This document shows, piece by piece, positions 15,996 through 24,874 of a stretch of 32,902 nucleotides of DNA. The translations under genes were made by a program, and so were the position numbers. Below the pieces are notes generated by a model. It was not told the origin of the DNA. It made no database searches and was given only the letters and a program-made list of their open reading frames with translations. Position 1 is the stretch's first letter. Every line of letters begins with the position of its first letter. The stretch is taken from contig JASHQB010000006.1 of NCBI GenBank assembly GCA_030037775.1, positions 1 through 32,902 of the forward strand, in the 5' to 3' direction. Origin of the DNA: Candidatus Acidiferrales bacterium (lineage in GTDB: Bacteria > Acidobacteriota > Terriglobia > Acidiferrales > UBA7541).

Positions 15996-17465
15996 ATGCG
16001 GTGGACGGTGGCAGACGTGGCGAATGCTCTGGGTGTTTCAACTCCCCCGCTTGCCGATTCCCTGGCCGGGCTGGCCGGCGTCTCGATTGACTCGCGAACC
16101 GTCCAGCGCGGAGAGCTTTTTGTCGCCATTCGCGGCCCACGATTCGATGGACACGATTTCGTCGTTGCCGCTTTCGAGCGCGGAGCCGCGGCGGCCGTGG
16201 CGGAGGCACGCCGCGCCAGAGACTATCCCGAAGAAACTCGCGGTAAGCTCCTGGTTGTCGAAGATACCCTTCGTGGACTCCAGGAACTCGCGCGTGCTTA
16301 TTGCGACCAGTGGCGCAAAGCCAAGGCGGGACGGCGCATCGCTGCGGTTACGGGTTCCGCGGGGAAGACAACTACCAAGGAAATTCTTGCGGCGTTGCTG
16401 GCCGCGCGGTTTCGCGTTTTGAAGTCCGAGGGCAACCTGAACAACGAATACGGTTTACCATTGACACTTTTTCGCCTGACCGACGAACACGACGCCGCGG
16501 TCGTCGAACTGGGCATGTCCCATCGTGGCGAACTGGCCCGCTTGGCCGAAATTGCCCAGCCGGATGTGGGCGTGGTGACCAATGTCGCCCCCGTTCACTT
16601 GGAATTTTTTTCCTCCGTGGATGAAATTGCGCTAGCCAAGCGCGAGCTGATCGAGGGCCTCGGAGGCGCAGCACCAGTCGCCGTGCTCAACGCCGATGAT
16701 CCTCGGGTATCGAAATTCGCCGAGGGATTTCGCGGCCGCGTCTTGCGCTATGGCCTGTCAGAAACGGCTGAATTCCGGGCAGAAAACATCGAAGACCATG
16801 GCATGGAAGGCTCAGCTTTCGATTACGAAAGCCCCGAGGAGCTGGCGCGGCTGCACCTGCCGCTGGCAGGCCGTCACAACGTCTTGAATGTCCTCGCCGC
16901 TCTCGCCGCCGCCAGCGAATGGGGAATCACCGCCGATATTGCAAGGAAAGCACTTCCGGCGCTGCAGCCGGCCTCCATGCGCGGCGAATTCCTGAAGTTC
17001 GCGGGCGGATTTGCCGTGATCAACGACTGCTACAACTCCAACCCGGTCGCGCTCGAACGCATGATCGACTTGCTTGTGGCCACGCCGGGCTACCGCCGGC
17101 GGATTTTGGTGGCCGGCGAAATGCGTGAGCTCGGCCCGGCTTCCGGCCAGTTGCACGAGAAAACCGGGATGTACGCTGCGGCAAATGGGGAAATCGACTG
17201 GGTTTTTGGCGTCGCGGGCGACGCGGAACGAATCGTGCAGGGAGCCATTGAAGCTGGTCATCCAGCGGAGCAGACGCAAATGTTCGCTTCGTCCGAGGAA
17301 GCCGCACGGAAGCTGGCGGAGTTCATCGCTCCGGGAGACCTCGTGCTGGTCAAAGGCTCGCGCGGCGTGCACATGGAGTCCATAGCGGCGGCGCTGCGCG
17401 GGAAGTTCCCGCTGGCGGAGCCCCGTACCGAAGAGGCCCACGCTGCGCGCGAGAGGATCGGCTGA
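15996..17465 (+). CDS. murF: UDP-MurNAc-pentapeptide synthetase MurF
   Basis: Mur ligase that adds D-Ala-D-Ala to the UDP-MurNAc-tripeptide, about 489 residues. Motifs: SIDSRTVQRGELFVAI near the N-terminus, ATP loop TGSAGKTTTKE, LNNEYGLP, ELGMSHRGEL, NVAPVHLEFF, NADDP, HNVLNVLAA and INDCYNSNP, all standard for MurF. I chose ATG 15996 (MRWTVADVANAL) because GGAG at 15987-15990 lies 5 nt before it; an in-frame TTG at 15948 would add 16 residues without family support. The 69 nt after murE contain only this ribosome site. mraY starts one base after the stop. Confidence 0.95.
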   Translation: MRWTVADVANALGVSTPPLADSLAGLAGVSIDSRTVQRGELFVAIRGPRFDGHDFVVAAFERGAAAAVAEARRARDYPEETRGKLLVVEDTLRGLQELARAYCDQWRKAKAGRRIAAVTGSAGKTTTKEILAALLAARFRVLKSEGNLNNEYGLPLTLFRLTDEHDAAVVELGMSHRGELARLAEIAQPDVGVVTNVAPVHLEFFSSVDEIALAKRELIEGLGGAAPVAVLNADDPRVSKFAEGFRGRVLRYGLSETAEFRAENIEDHGMEGSAFDYESPEELARLHLPLAGRHNVLNVLAALAAASEWGITADIARKALPALQPASMRGEFLKFAGGFAVINDCYNSNPVALERMIDLLVATPGYRRRILVAGEMRELGPASGQLHEKTGMYAAANGEIDWVFGVAGDAERIVQGAIEAGHPAEQTQMFASSEEAARKLAEFIAPGDLVLVKGSRGVHMESIAAALRGKFPLAEPRTEEAHAARERIG

Positions 17466-17466
17466 G

Positions 17467-18600
17467 ATGCTTTACTACCTTTTCGTCGAAGTCCTCCGCC
17501 CGCATTACAGCCCGCTCAACGTGTTCCGCTATATCACTGTGCGTACGGCGCTCGCGAGCCTGACCGCGCTCTTCCTCACGCTTGCCTTTGGTCCGTGGAC
17601 CATTCGCCACCTGCGTCAGTTGCAAATCGGCCAATATATCCGGGAGGAAGGCCCCAAGCGGCATCAGTCCAAGGCTGGCACGCCGACCATGGGCGGAGTG
17701 CTGGTGGTTGTGGCCATCGTCGTGCCCACGCTGCTCTGGGCCGACTTGCGCAGCCCCTACGCTCTGCTCGCTCTCGGCGCGACTGTGGCCTTCGCCATCA
17801 TCGGCTTTCTCGACGATTACAACAAAGTCGTGCGCAAGCGCAGCATGGGCCTGAGCCCCAAGACAAAGTTCTTCTACCAAGTGCTGACCTGCGTCGCCGT
17901 GGGAGCAGTTCTTCTGGCGCTGCAGCAACACGGTGCCTACTCGACGGAGCTGAGCGTACCCTTTTTCAAGAAACTCCACCCCGATTTGGTGGTTCGCTCG
18001 CTTCTGGTGCATACATACATATGGCCGCTGGCGTTTGTGCCGTTTGTTGTATTCCTCGTATTCGTCATCGTTGGCGCCTCGAATGCCGTAAATTTGACCG
18101 ATGGCCTGGACGGTCTGGCCATCGGCTGCGTGGTCGTGGCGGCCGGCGCGCTCACCATCTTGACTTACATCAGCAGCCATGCGCGGTTCGCGGAATACCT
18201 GGATATCCAGAGAATTCCCGAAGTCGGCGAGCTGACTGTTTTTTGCGGCTCGGTTGTGGGTGCGTCGCTCGGCTTCCTCTGGTATAACGCCCATCCCGCG
18301 GAGATGTTCATGGGCGACGTGGGCTCGCTGGCGCTCGGCGGCGTCATCGGCGTGACCGCGGTCATCATCAAGCAGGAAATTCTGCTGCTGTTTATCGGCG
18401 GCATATTCGTGGTCGAAGCGCTTTCCGTGATTATTCAAGTTGGGTCGTTCAAATTGCGCGGCAAGCGTGTGTTTCGCATGGCTCCGCTGCATCATCATTT
18501 CGAACTGCTGGGCTGGAGCGAATCGAAAATTATCGTGCGCTTTTGGATTGCGGCGCTGGTCTTTGCGCTGTTTTCACTGACCACTTTGAAACTGAGGTAA
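17467..18600 (+). CDS. mraY: Phospho-MurNAc-pentapeptide translocase MraY
   Basis: A 377-residue polytopic membrane enzyme that moves phospho-MurNAc-pentapeptide from UDP to undecaprenyl phosphate, making lipid I. Family landmarks: KRHQSKAGTPTMGG early, the catalytic FLDDYNKV followed by KRSMGLSPKTKF, NAVNLTDGLDGLA, EMFMGDVGSLALGG, and the HHH loop APLHHHFELLGWSE near the end. About ten hydrophobic helices are visible and length is slightly above the usual 360. The ATG lies one nucleotide after the murF stop, preceded by AGAGGA. murD follows after 3 nt. Confidence 0.97.
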   Translation: MLYYLFVEVLRPHYSPLNVFRYITVRTALASLTALFLTLAFGPWTIRHLRQLQIGQYIREEGPKRHQSKAGTPTMGGVLVVVAIVVPTLLWADLRSPYALLALGATVAFAIIGFLDDYNKVVRKRSMGLSPKTKFFYQVLTCVAVGAVLLALQQHGAYSTELSVPFFKKLHPDLVVRSLLVHTYIWPLAFVPFVVFLVFVIVGASNAVNLTDGLDGLAIGCVVVAAGALTILTYISSHARFAEYLDIQRIPEVGELTVFCGSVVGASLGFLWYNAHPAEMFMGDVGSLALGGVIGVTAVIIKQEILLLFIGGIFVVEALSVIIQVGSFKLRGKRVFRMAPLHHHFELLGWSESKIIVRFWIAALVFALFSLTTLKLR

Positions 18601-18603
18601 GGA

Positions 18604-19998
18604 ATGCGGCTCGGTGTCGATCTTGAGGGCAAGCGCGTGCTGGTCGTTGGACTGGCGCGAACGGGACTGGTCGTCTCGCTTTTTTGCGCGGCGTATGGTT
18701 CGCGTGTGACCGGAATCGACGAAAAGCCGGAAATCGCGCTGGCAAGTACAGCGGAAAAATTGCGCGCCGCCGGAGTAACGCTGGAGTTCGGTGTCTTACG
18801 CCCTGAAACTTTCTTGAATCAGGACCTCATCATTGTCAGCCCAGGAGTGCCGGCAAAATCACCCGACTTGGAACTGGCGCGCAATCGCGGCATTCCGGTG
18901 TGGAGTGAAATCGAGCTCGCCTGGCGGCTGCTGCGCGGGAAACTTGTCGCCATCACCGGCTCCAACGGAAAGACGACGACCACTGCGCTGGTGGGTCACA
19001 TTTTGCAATCGGCAAAGATTCCCGTCTTGGTCGGCGGCAACATTGGCACTCCTTTGCTCGCGCGCGTCGAGGCCTCCAGTGATTCGACCGTCACCGTCGC
19101 GGAGGTCAGCAGCTTTCAACTCGAAACCATCGACGCTTTTCGTCCTGATGTGGGCGTGCTGCTCAACCTTACGCCAGACCACATCGATCGCCATGGCTCC
19201 TTCGAAGAATACGCACGCGCTAAACAGAGATTGTTTCAGAACATGCTCGACCGTGACGCCGCCGTGCTCAACGCCGACGATCCACAGGTCGCGCAGCGGG
19301 GCCCCGCGCACGGGCAGGTATTCTGGTTCAGCCGCCAGAAGCGTCTGGCAGCGGGCACATTTCTGCGGGGCGAGCAAATCCTCTTTCGCCGCCAGGGAGA
19401 CGAAAGCGTCTTGATGCGCCGCAACGATATCCCACTGCGCGGCGAGCATAACCTCGAAAATGTCCTGGCTGCCTCCACAGCGGCGATTCTTGCTGGTGCG
19501 CCGTTCGATGCCATCGAAGCGGCGGTGCGGACTTTTCCGGGTGTGGAGCATCGCCTCGAATTCGTTGCCGACATCGGCGGCGTCAGCTTCTACAACGATT
19601 CCAAGGCGACGAACGTCGATGCCGCGCTGAAGGCCATCGAAGCCTTTCCCGGCTCGCTGCTCGTCATTTTGGGCGGAAAGGACAAACGCAGTCCGTACAC
19701 GCCGCTGCGCGAGCCGCTGCGGGAAAAAGCGAAGCTCGTTCTGTTGATTGGCTCGGCAGCGGACAAAATCGCTGCGGAACTTGAAGGCGCTGTTGAACTG
19801 CAGCACGCCGGCACGCTCGAACCCGCCGTGACCGCCGCGCTCGAACGCGCCAGGCCTGGCGACACCGTACTGTTGGCTCCAGCATGCGCCAGTTTCGATC
19901 AGTACGAAAACTTCGAAGCGCGGGGGCGCGAATTCAAGGAAATTGTCGCGCGCCTTGCCGCCGAAAGCGCGGCGCAGAATTCAGCGAGGAGAGGATAA
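18604..19998 (+). CDS. murD: UDP-MurNAc-L-alanine:D-glutamate ligase MurD
   Basis: A 464-residue Mur ligase adding D-glutamate to UDP-MurNAc-L-Ala. N-terminal Rossmann-like domain starts KRVLVVGLARTGLVVS; ATP loop TGSNGKTTTT; VAEVSSFQLETI (MurD-specific); LNLTPDHIDRHGSF; NADDP; EHRLEFV; NDSKATN; and LGGKDK in the C-terminal domain. The end carries LLAPACASFDQYENFEARGREFK, typical of MurD. Ribosome site GGTAAGGA overlaps the mraY stop. The ftsW start is two bases beyond the TAA. Confidence 0.97.
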   Translation: MRLGVDLEGKRVLVVGLARTGLVVSLFCAAYGSRVTGIDEKPEIALASTAEKLRAAGVTLEFGVLRPETFLNQDLIIVSPGVPAKSPDLELARNRGIPVWSEIELAWRLLRGKLVAITGSNGKTTTTALVGHILQSAKIPVLVGGNIGTPLLARVEASSDSTVTVAEVSSFQLETIDAFRPDVGVLLNLTPDHIDRHGSFEEYARAKQRLFQNMLDRDAAVLNADDPQVAQRGPAHGQVFWFSRQKRLAAGTFLRGEQILFRRQGDESVLMRRNDIPLRGEHNLENVLAASTAAILAGAPFDAIEAAVRTFPGVEHRLEFVADIGGVSFYNDSKATNVDAALKAIEAFPGSLLVILGGKDKRSPYTPLREPLREKAKLVLLIGSAADKIAAELEGAVELQHAGTLEPAVTAALERARPGDTVLLAPACASFDQYENFEARGREFKEIVARLAAESAAQNSARRG

Positions 19999-20000
19999 GC

Positions 20001-21110
20001 GTGCCGCGAAGTTTGCAGCCTGACCGCAAATTATTCGGAGTCACGCTGGCGCTGTGCCTCATCGGCGTGGTGATGGTCTTCAGCGCCTCTGCCGTCACCG
20101 CCAAGCAGATGTATGGCAACGGCTACGTTTTTCTTGAACGCCAGCTGGTGTTTCTTGCCTTGGGTTTATTTGGAATGATTCGCTTGATGAATTTTGATTA
20201 TCGCAAGCTGCGCCAGCCGCGCATCATTTATCCCAGCATCGCGCTCACATTACTCATGCTCATCGGCGTGCTGTTCCTCGACCGTACCCACGCCACGCAT
20301 CGCTGGATTCATGCCGGGCCGCTCAGCCTGCAGCCGTCGGAGTTCGCCAAGCTCGTCGTGATTCTGTATTTCGCCTGGTTCTTGGAGCTGCGCTCGCGGC
20401 CCGGCAGCGTCGGCGTCAACGACTGGAAACACGCGCTTCTCCCTGCACTCGGTCCCGTGGTCGTGATGTTGGCTTTGATTCTTCGCGAGCCTGATATGGG
20501 CACGTCCTGCATGATTTTTCTCGTGGCCATTGCCATGCTCTACGAAGCAGGTCTTTCGATGAAGTACATCGCTGGACTGGCCGCCGCCGCCGTGCCGGCA
20601 ATCTGGCTGCTGATTGTTCATGCGCAATATCGCTACGACCGCGTTCTCGCTTTCTTCTCGCCAGACGCCGATCCCCAAGGCCGCGGCTTTCAGCTCCTGC
20701 AGTCGCTGATCGCCGTCGGCTCCGGTGGCCTCACCGGCGTCGGCTTGATGGAAAGCAAGCAGAAGCTCTTTTACCTGCCCGAGGCGCACACCGACTTCAT
20801 TTTCGCGGTCACTTGCGAAGAGCTCGGCTTCATTGGCGCGCTGGTCATCATCACGCTCTTCGGGGTCTACGCTTGGCGCGGCTTTCGCGCCGCGTTTCGC
20901 GCGCCCGACGTTTTCGGCCGTCTCTTAGCTCTGGGAATCACCACGCTCGTCGCCGGCCAGGCGCTCGTGAATCTCAGCGTGGTTCTCGGCCTGATGCCGA
21001 CCAAAGGGATTCCCCTGCCGTTCGTCAGTTACGGCGGTTCAAGTTTGCTGGTGATGCTGCTGGCGACCGGCGTGCTGTTGAACATCAGCCAGCACGCGGA
21101 GGCAGTTTAA
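20001..21110 (+). CDS. ftsW: Septal peptidoglycan glycosyltransferase FtsW
   Basis: SEDS-family membrane protein of about 369 residues that polymerises lipid II at the septum with FtsI. It shows VVMVFSASAV in helix 1, RWIHAGPLSLQPSEFAKL (family core), ILREPDMGTS, YRYDRVLAFFSPDADPQGRGFQ, the AHTDFIFAVTCEELGFIG catalytic-region loop, and LPTKGIPLPFVSYGGSS-type ending (here MPTKGIPLPFVSYGG). GTG 20001 is chosen because AGGAGAGGA lies 5-13 nt upstream and just overlaps the end of murD; an upstream ATG in the same open frame at 19884 would sit deep inside murD. murG follows after 10 nt. Confidence 0.96.
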   Translation: MPRSLQPDRKLFGVTLALCLIGVVMVFSASAVTAKQMYGNGYVFLERQLVFLALGLFGMIRLMNFDYRKLRQPRIIYPSIALTLLMLIGVLFLDRTHATHRWIHAGPLSLQPSEFAKLVVILYFAWFLELRSRPGSVGVNDWKHALLPALGPVVVMLALILREPDMGTSCMIFLVAIAMLYEAGLSMKYIAGLAAAAVPAIWLLIVHAQYRYDRVLAFFSPDADPQGRGFQLLQSLIAVGSGGLTGVGLMESKQKLFYLPEAHTDFIFAVTCEELGFIGALVIITLFGVYAWRGFRAAFRAPDVFGRLLALGITTLVAGQALVNLSVVLGLMPTKGIPLPFVSYGGSSLLVMLLATGVLLNISQHAEAV

Positions 21111-21120
21111 GTTCTCGCGT

Positions 21121-22239
21121 ATGGCCGACACGGGAAAGTTGCTCATCGCCGGCGGAGGGACTGGCGGCCATGTTTTTCCGGCCATCGCCGTCGCGCAAGA
21201 GTGGCTGCGCCGCTGCACTGCGAATACGGATGCAAGCGTGGAAAGCAAGAGGGAAGTCTTGATGGTCGGCACGGAAAGCGGACTCGAAGCGAAGTTGGTG
21301 CCCGAAGCGGGCCTGCCGCTCGAAACCATTCGTGTCGCGGGCCTAAAAGGAATTGGCGGAATGAAGTTGGTTCGCAACGCCGCGACGCTCGGCTTGGGTT
21401 TTTGGGACTCCGCCGAGATTCTGCGCCGCCACGAATTCGAATTCAGCGCCGCGTTCGGCGTGGGCGGCTACGCGTCCGGCCCGGTGATGCTGCTTGCGGC
21501 GATGCGCGGCGTGCCCACCGTCCTTTTTGAGCCCAATCGCGAGCCCGGCTTCACCAATCGCATGCTGGCGCGCTTCTCCACACGCATCGCCACTGGCTTT
21601 CCCGAGACAGCCGCGCGCTTCGGCGTCAAGGCAACTGCGACCGGCAACCCCGTGCGCGCTGAATTTTTCAGCGCGCCACAGCATCGGCCGCGCCGCTCTC
21701 CCTTCACGCTCCTCGTTACCGGCGGCAGCCGCGGCGCCCACGCCATCAACGAAGCCATGACCGGCGCCCTGGCCTTGCTCGTCCCGAAAAAAAATCAGCT
21801 TTTCGTCGTGCATCAGACCGGCGAACACGACTATAATGCGGTTCGCGAAGCCTATGCTCGGCTCGAGTTCAATGCGGAGGTCAGCCCCTTCATCGGGAAC
21901 ATGGCGGAAAGGTTTGCACAGGCCGACCTGATCGTTTGCCGGTCAGGCGCCATCACGGTGGCCGAAATCGCCGCCGCTGGGCGTGCCGCCATCTTCATCC
22001 CTTTCGCTGCCGCCACAGACAGTCATCAGCTTCGCAACGCCCAGTTCATGGCGCAATCCGGCGCCGGGCGCGTGATTCCGCAGGAACAGCTGAAACCGCA
22101 GCGCCTGGCAAACGAAATTCTTTCTCTTTTGGACCTGCCCCCAAAAATCGAGGAGATCGAAGAGCGCGCTCATGCGCTCGGTCGTCCGCGAGCCGTCGTC
22201 GATATCGTGGACATCATCGAGGGGGTTGTTCGCAAATGA
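21121..22239 (+). CDS. murG: Lipid II synthase MurG (UDP-GlcNAc transferase)
   Basis: A 372-residue GT28 glycosyltransferase that adds GlcNAc to lipid I at the inner face of the membrane. G-loop 1 GGGTGGHVFPAIA lies near the N-terminus, followed by GTESGLEAKLVPEAGLPLETI, GVGGYASGPVMLLA, the HEP-like FEPNREPGFTNR, TGNPVRAEF, G-loop TGGSRGAHAIN, and RSGAITVAEIAAAGRAAIFIPF for UDP-GlcNAc binding. Usual enzymes have EQN at the position read here as EPN. A complete family-length protein. Its TGA overlaps the murC ATG. Confidence 0.96.
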   Translation: MADTGKLLIAGGGTGGHVFPAIAVAQEWLRRCTANTDASVESKREVLMVGTESGLEAKLVPEAGLPLETIRVAGLKGIGGMKLVRNAATLGLGFWDSAEILRRHEFEFSAAFGVGGYASGPVMLLAAMRGVPTVLFEPNREPGFTNRMLARFSTRIATGFPETAARFGVKATATGNPVRAEFFSAPQHRPRRSPFTLLVTGGSRGAHAINEAMTGALALLVPKKNQLFVVHQTGEHDYNAVREAYARLEFNAEVSPFIGNMAERFAQADLIVCRSGAITVAEIAAAGRAAIFIPFAAATDSHQLRNAQFMAQSGAGRVIPQEQLKPQRLANEILSLLDLPPKIEEIEERAHALGRPRAVVDIVDIIEGVVRK

Positions 22240-23645
22240 CTATTCCATTCGGGAATTTTCAACGCATCCACTTGATCGGCATCGGCGGCAGCGGCATGAG
22301 CGGCATCGCCGAAGTTCTGCTGGCCCTTGGCTACGCCGTCTCCGGCTCGGACGTCAAGCCCTCCGCCACCACCGAGCGACTGCGCAATCTCGGCGCCAGG
22401 ATCTTCAATGGCCACGCGGCGCAAAACGTCCATGGCGCGCAGGTTGTCGTGGCCTCCTCCGCGGTTCGTCCCGACAATCCCGAGATCGTCGAGGCCCGCA
22501 AACAAAAAATCCCCGTGATTCCGCGCGCGGAAATGCTCGCCGAACTGATGCGGCTGAAATACGGAATCGCCGTCGCCGGCGCTCACGGCAAGACCACCAC
22601 TACTTCGCTGATTGCTTCTGTCTTGGCCGCGGCGGGGTTCGATCCCACTTTTGTCGTCGGCGGGCGCGTCAACGCGGCCGGAACCAACGCCCGCGCCGGC
22701 CAGGGCGATTACATGGTCGTTGAAGCGGACGAGAGCGACCGTTCCTTCCTGCTTCTGGCCCCCGTGGTCGCCGTCGTCACCACCATCGACCGCGAGCATC
22801 TTGACCAATATCATTCGCTCGAGGAAATCCAGTCCACTTTTCTCGAATTCGTGAACCGCGTGCCGTTCTACGGCGCTGTCGTGCTGTCGCTCGACGAGCC
22901 CAACGTGCAAGCGATTTTGCCCGGCGTGAAACGCCCCGTCGTCACCTACGGCGTTTCGAACCAGGCCGATCTGATTATCAGCGACATCGAGCTTGCCGGC
23001 CTCGAGAGCCACTTCCGGCTCACCTACCAGGGAGACGATCTCGGCAAATTCCATCTGCCTTCGCCTCCGGGAATGCACAACGTCCGCAATGCCGCCGCGG
23101 CCGCTGCGGTCGCGCTCTATCTCGGCATTCCCGCCGATCTCATTCGCGAGGGCCTCGACAAGTTTGCTGGTGTCGGCCGCCGCTTTGAAATCAAGGGAAG
23201 CTTCGCGGGTGTCACTTTGATCGATGACTACGGCCATCATCCTGCCGAAATTCGAGCCACGCTCGAAGCCGCGCGCGGCTGCAATTACAAGCGACTGTTG
23301 GTGCTCTTCCAGCCGCATCGTTACACGCGCACTAAGCACCTCTGGGACGACTTCTGCCGCGCCTTCAATTTGGCCGACGTGCTGATCGTTTCGGAAATTT
23401 ATGCTGCCGGCGAAGCAGCCATCGATGGCGTCACGGGCCAGAAACTCGCGGAAGCGGTTTCCGCCGCGGGCCACAAGAACGTTATTTTTTCGAGCACGCT
23501 CCAAAAAGGTGTCGAAATTCTTTTGCGTGAGGCTCAGCCGGGCGACGCGATCTTGGCCATCGGCGCCGGCACGGTGAACCGCTCGCTCGATGAACTCGCT
23601 CTGTTGCTTGGCGTGGAACAGCCGAACATTCGCGTGAATCCTTAG
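22236..23645 (+). CDS. murC: UDP-MurNAc:L-alanine ligase MurC
   Basis: A 469-residue Mur ligase that starts the peptide stem by joining L-alanine to UDP-MurNAc. IHLIGIGGSGMSGIAEVLL at the start, the ATP loop GAHGKTTTTS, EADESDRSFL, NIDxEHLD-type TTIDREHLDQYHSLEEI, HNVRNAAAA and IDDYGHHPAEI (MurC signature), then FQPHRYTRT. The true start is ATG 22236, overlapping the murG stop (ATGA) with GAGGGGG upstream; the frame is open for another 300 nt inside murG but that part is out of frame with murG and lacks family similarity. In many bacteria murB and ddl follow; here ftsQ comes next after 27 nt. Confidence 0.97.
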   Translation: MTIPFGNFQRIHLIGIGGSGMSGIAEVLLALGYAVSGSDVKPSATTERLRNLGARIFNGHAAQNVHGAQVVVASSAVRPDNPEIVEARKQKIPVIPRAEMLAELMRLKYGIAVAGAHGKTTTTSLIASVLAAAGFDPTFVVGGRVNAAGTNARAGQGDYMVVEADESDRSFLLLAPVVAVVTTIDREHLDQYHSLEEIQSTFLEFVNRVPFYGAVVLSLDEPNVQAILPGVKRPVVTYGVSNQADLIISDIELAGLESHFRLTYQGDDLGKFHLPSPPGMHNVRNAAAAAAVALYLGIPADLIREGLDKFAGVGRRFEIKGSFAGVTLIDDYGHHPAEIRATLEAARGCNYKRLLVLFQPHRYTRTKHLWDDFCRAFNLADVLIVSEIYAAGEAAIDGVTGQKLAEAVSAAGHKNVIFSSTLQKGVEILLREAQPGDAILAIGAGTVNRSLDELALLLGVEQPNIRVNP

Positions 23646-23672
23646 CATCGCGCGAGGGAACAGAAGGAAGGT

Positions 23673-24830
23673 TTGGCGAAGCTGAAGAAAATCGAAGCGG
23701 AAGCGTATCCGCAGGAGGTGCTCGCGGAAGAGGAGCCGCGTTACCTTCGCCGGCAGAAGCCGGTCGAGATCAAGCGGCGCAAGTTCGGCAAGAAAGCGTG
23801 GAAGGGCTACTTCCGTGTCGCATTCCTTGTCGTTCTCCTCGCCGCGTGCGCGGGCGCGATTTTTGCTCTCGGCGAATTCTTGCTTACCTCTCCGGCAATG
23901 GCGCTCGCGAGCCCAAGCCAGGTCAACTTGAGCGGCAATCGCTTCGTCGCGCGCGCAAGCGTACTTGAGATTTTTGCGCCCGATCGCGGCCGCAACGTTC
24001 TGCGTGTACCGCTGGCTACACGACGCGCGGAAATCGAAGCGCTTCCGTGGGTCGAAAACGCCACGGTACGACGAGCGCTGCCCAATCGTATTGAAGTGGA
24101 GATTGTCGAGCGAACGCCCATCGCTTTTGTCCGGGATGGCTCGGATCTGTTTCTTGCGGACAAGCAGGGCGTGATTCTCGACCGTCCGCTCGAGGCCGAT
24201 TTTCGTTTTCCCGTGGTTACGGGCATCACGGCCGCCATGCCTCGCGAAGATCGCGCGCGCCGTATGCAGCTAATGTCCGACTTTATGGCTCAGATTCGCG
24301 AAATTCGCTCAGACGCCGGTGATTCGGTCAGCGAGATCGATCTCTCCGATGCGAATGACGTCCAGGCCACTTTTGCCGGTTTGCAAGGTGCGGACGCGGC
24401 TGTGCCCGGGGCCCTCTTGGTGCATTTCGGCAACGGCGATTTTCATGACAAGTTTCAGGTTCTGCTGAACAACATCGCTCAGTGGGAACAGGCCGCTGGC
24501 CGCGTCGCGTCTGTGGACTTGCGATTCGAAAAAGAAGTTGTTGTGAATCCGGAGAATCCGGTCCCGGATTTGCAGCCTGTCGCCAAGTCCGTGCCAGTTG
24601 CACCGGTGGCGAGGGTGCCGAGGGTCGCAAAGGCCACAAGGGCCGCGCCCGCATTGGCCGTCGCCGAGCCGCAGCCTCCGCTTGCGTCCGAGCGCCTCGC
24701 GTCCGAGGCCAAGCCAAGAGCGCCGATCACTGCGGACCGTGCAGCGTCGAAGGTGAAGTCTAGAGCGCGAACGAAATCGAAGCCAGCGCCGAAGTCACGC
24801 CGCGCGAAGAAGAAACAGATCGCGAATTAG
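23673..24830 (+). CDS. ftsQ: Cell division protein FtsQ with long basic C-terminal tail
   Basis: A 385-residue bitopic protein: basic cytoplasmic region 1-46, transmembrane helix about 47-71, POTRA domain about 77-150 (VNLSGNRFVARASVLEIF, LPWVENATVRRALPNRIEVEIVERTPIA split over two motifs), and the FtsQ beta domain to about 293 (ending VASVDLRFEKEVVV). It recruits FtsL/FtsB to the divisome. Unlike ordinary FtsQ (about 250-290 residues), residues 295-385 form an Ala/Pro/Lys/Arg-rich, probably disordered tail ending SRRAKKKQ, on the periplasmic side. The start is TTG 23673 after AAGGAAGG; the 27-nt gap from murC has no other feature. Confidence 0.92.
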   Translation: MAKLKKIEAEAYPQEVLAEEEPRYLRRQKPVEIKRRKFGKKAWKGYFRVAFLVVLLAACAGAIFALGEFLLTSPAMALASPSQVNLSGNRFVARASVLEIFAPDRGRNVLRVPLATRRAEIEALPWVENATVRRALPNRIEVEIVERTPIAFVRDGSDLFLADKQGVILDRPLEADFRFPVVTGITAAMPREDRARRMQLMSDFMAQIREIRSDAGDSVSEIDLSDANDVQATFAGLQGADAAVPGALLVHFGNGDFHDKFQVLLNNIAQWEQAAGRVASVDLRFEKEVVVNPENPVPDLQPVAKSVPVAPVARVPRVAKATRAAPALAVAEPQPPLASERLASEAKPRAPITADRAASKVKSRARTKSKPAPKSRRAKKKQIAN

Positions 24831-24874
24831 TCGTGGGTTGCTGGTCGTTTTCTATGAAATTGAGGGAGCGAGGT

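Noticed and set aside
17350..18498. A 382-codon minus-strand frame across mraY
   Set aside because: Hydrophilic His/Arg-rich translation typical of the reverse of a membrane protein; no supporting start signals.
22170..23648. A 492-codon open frame on the minus strand across murC
   Set aside because: It mirrors murC, whose Mur-ligase motifs are intact on the plus strand. The antisense protein has no recognisable motif and no ribosome site; long antisense frames are common in GC-rich genes.
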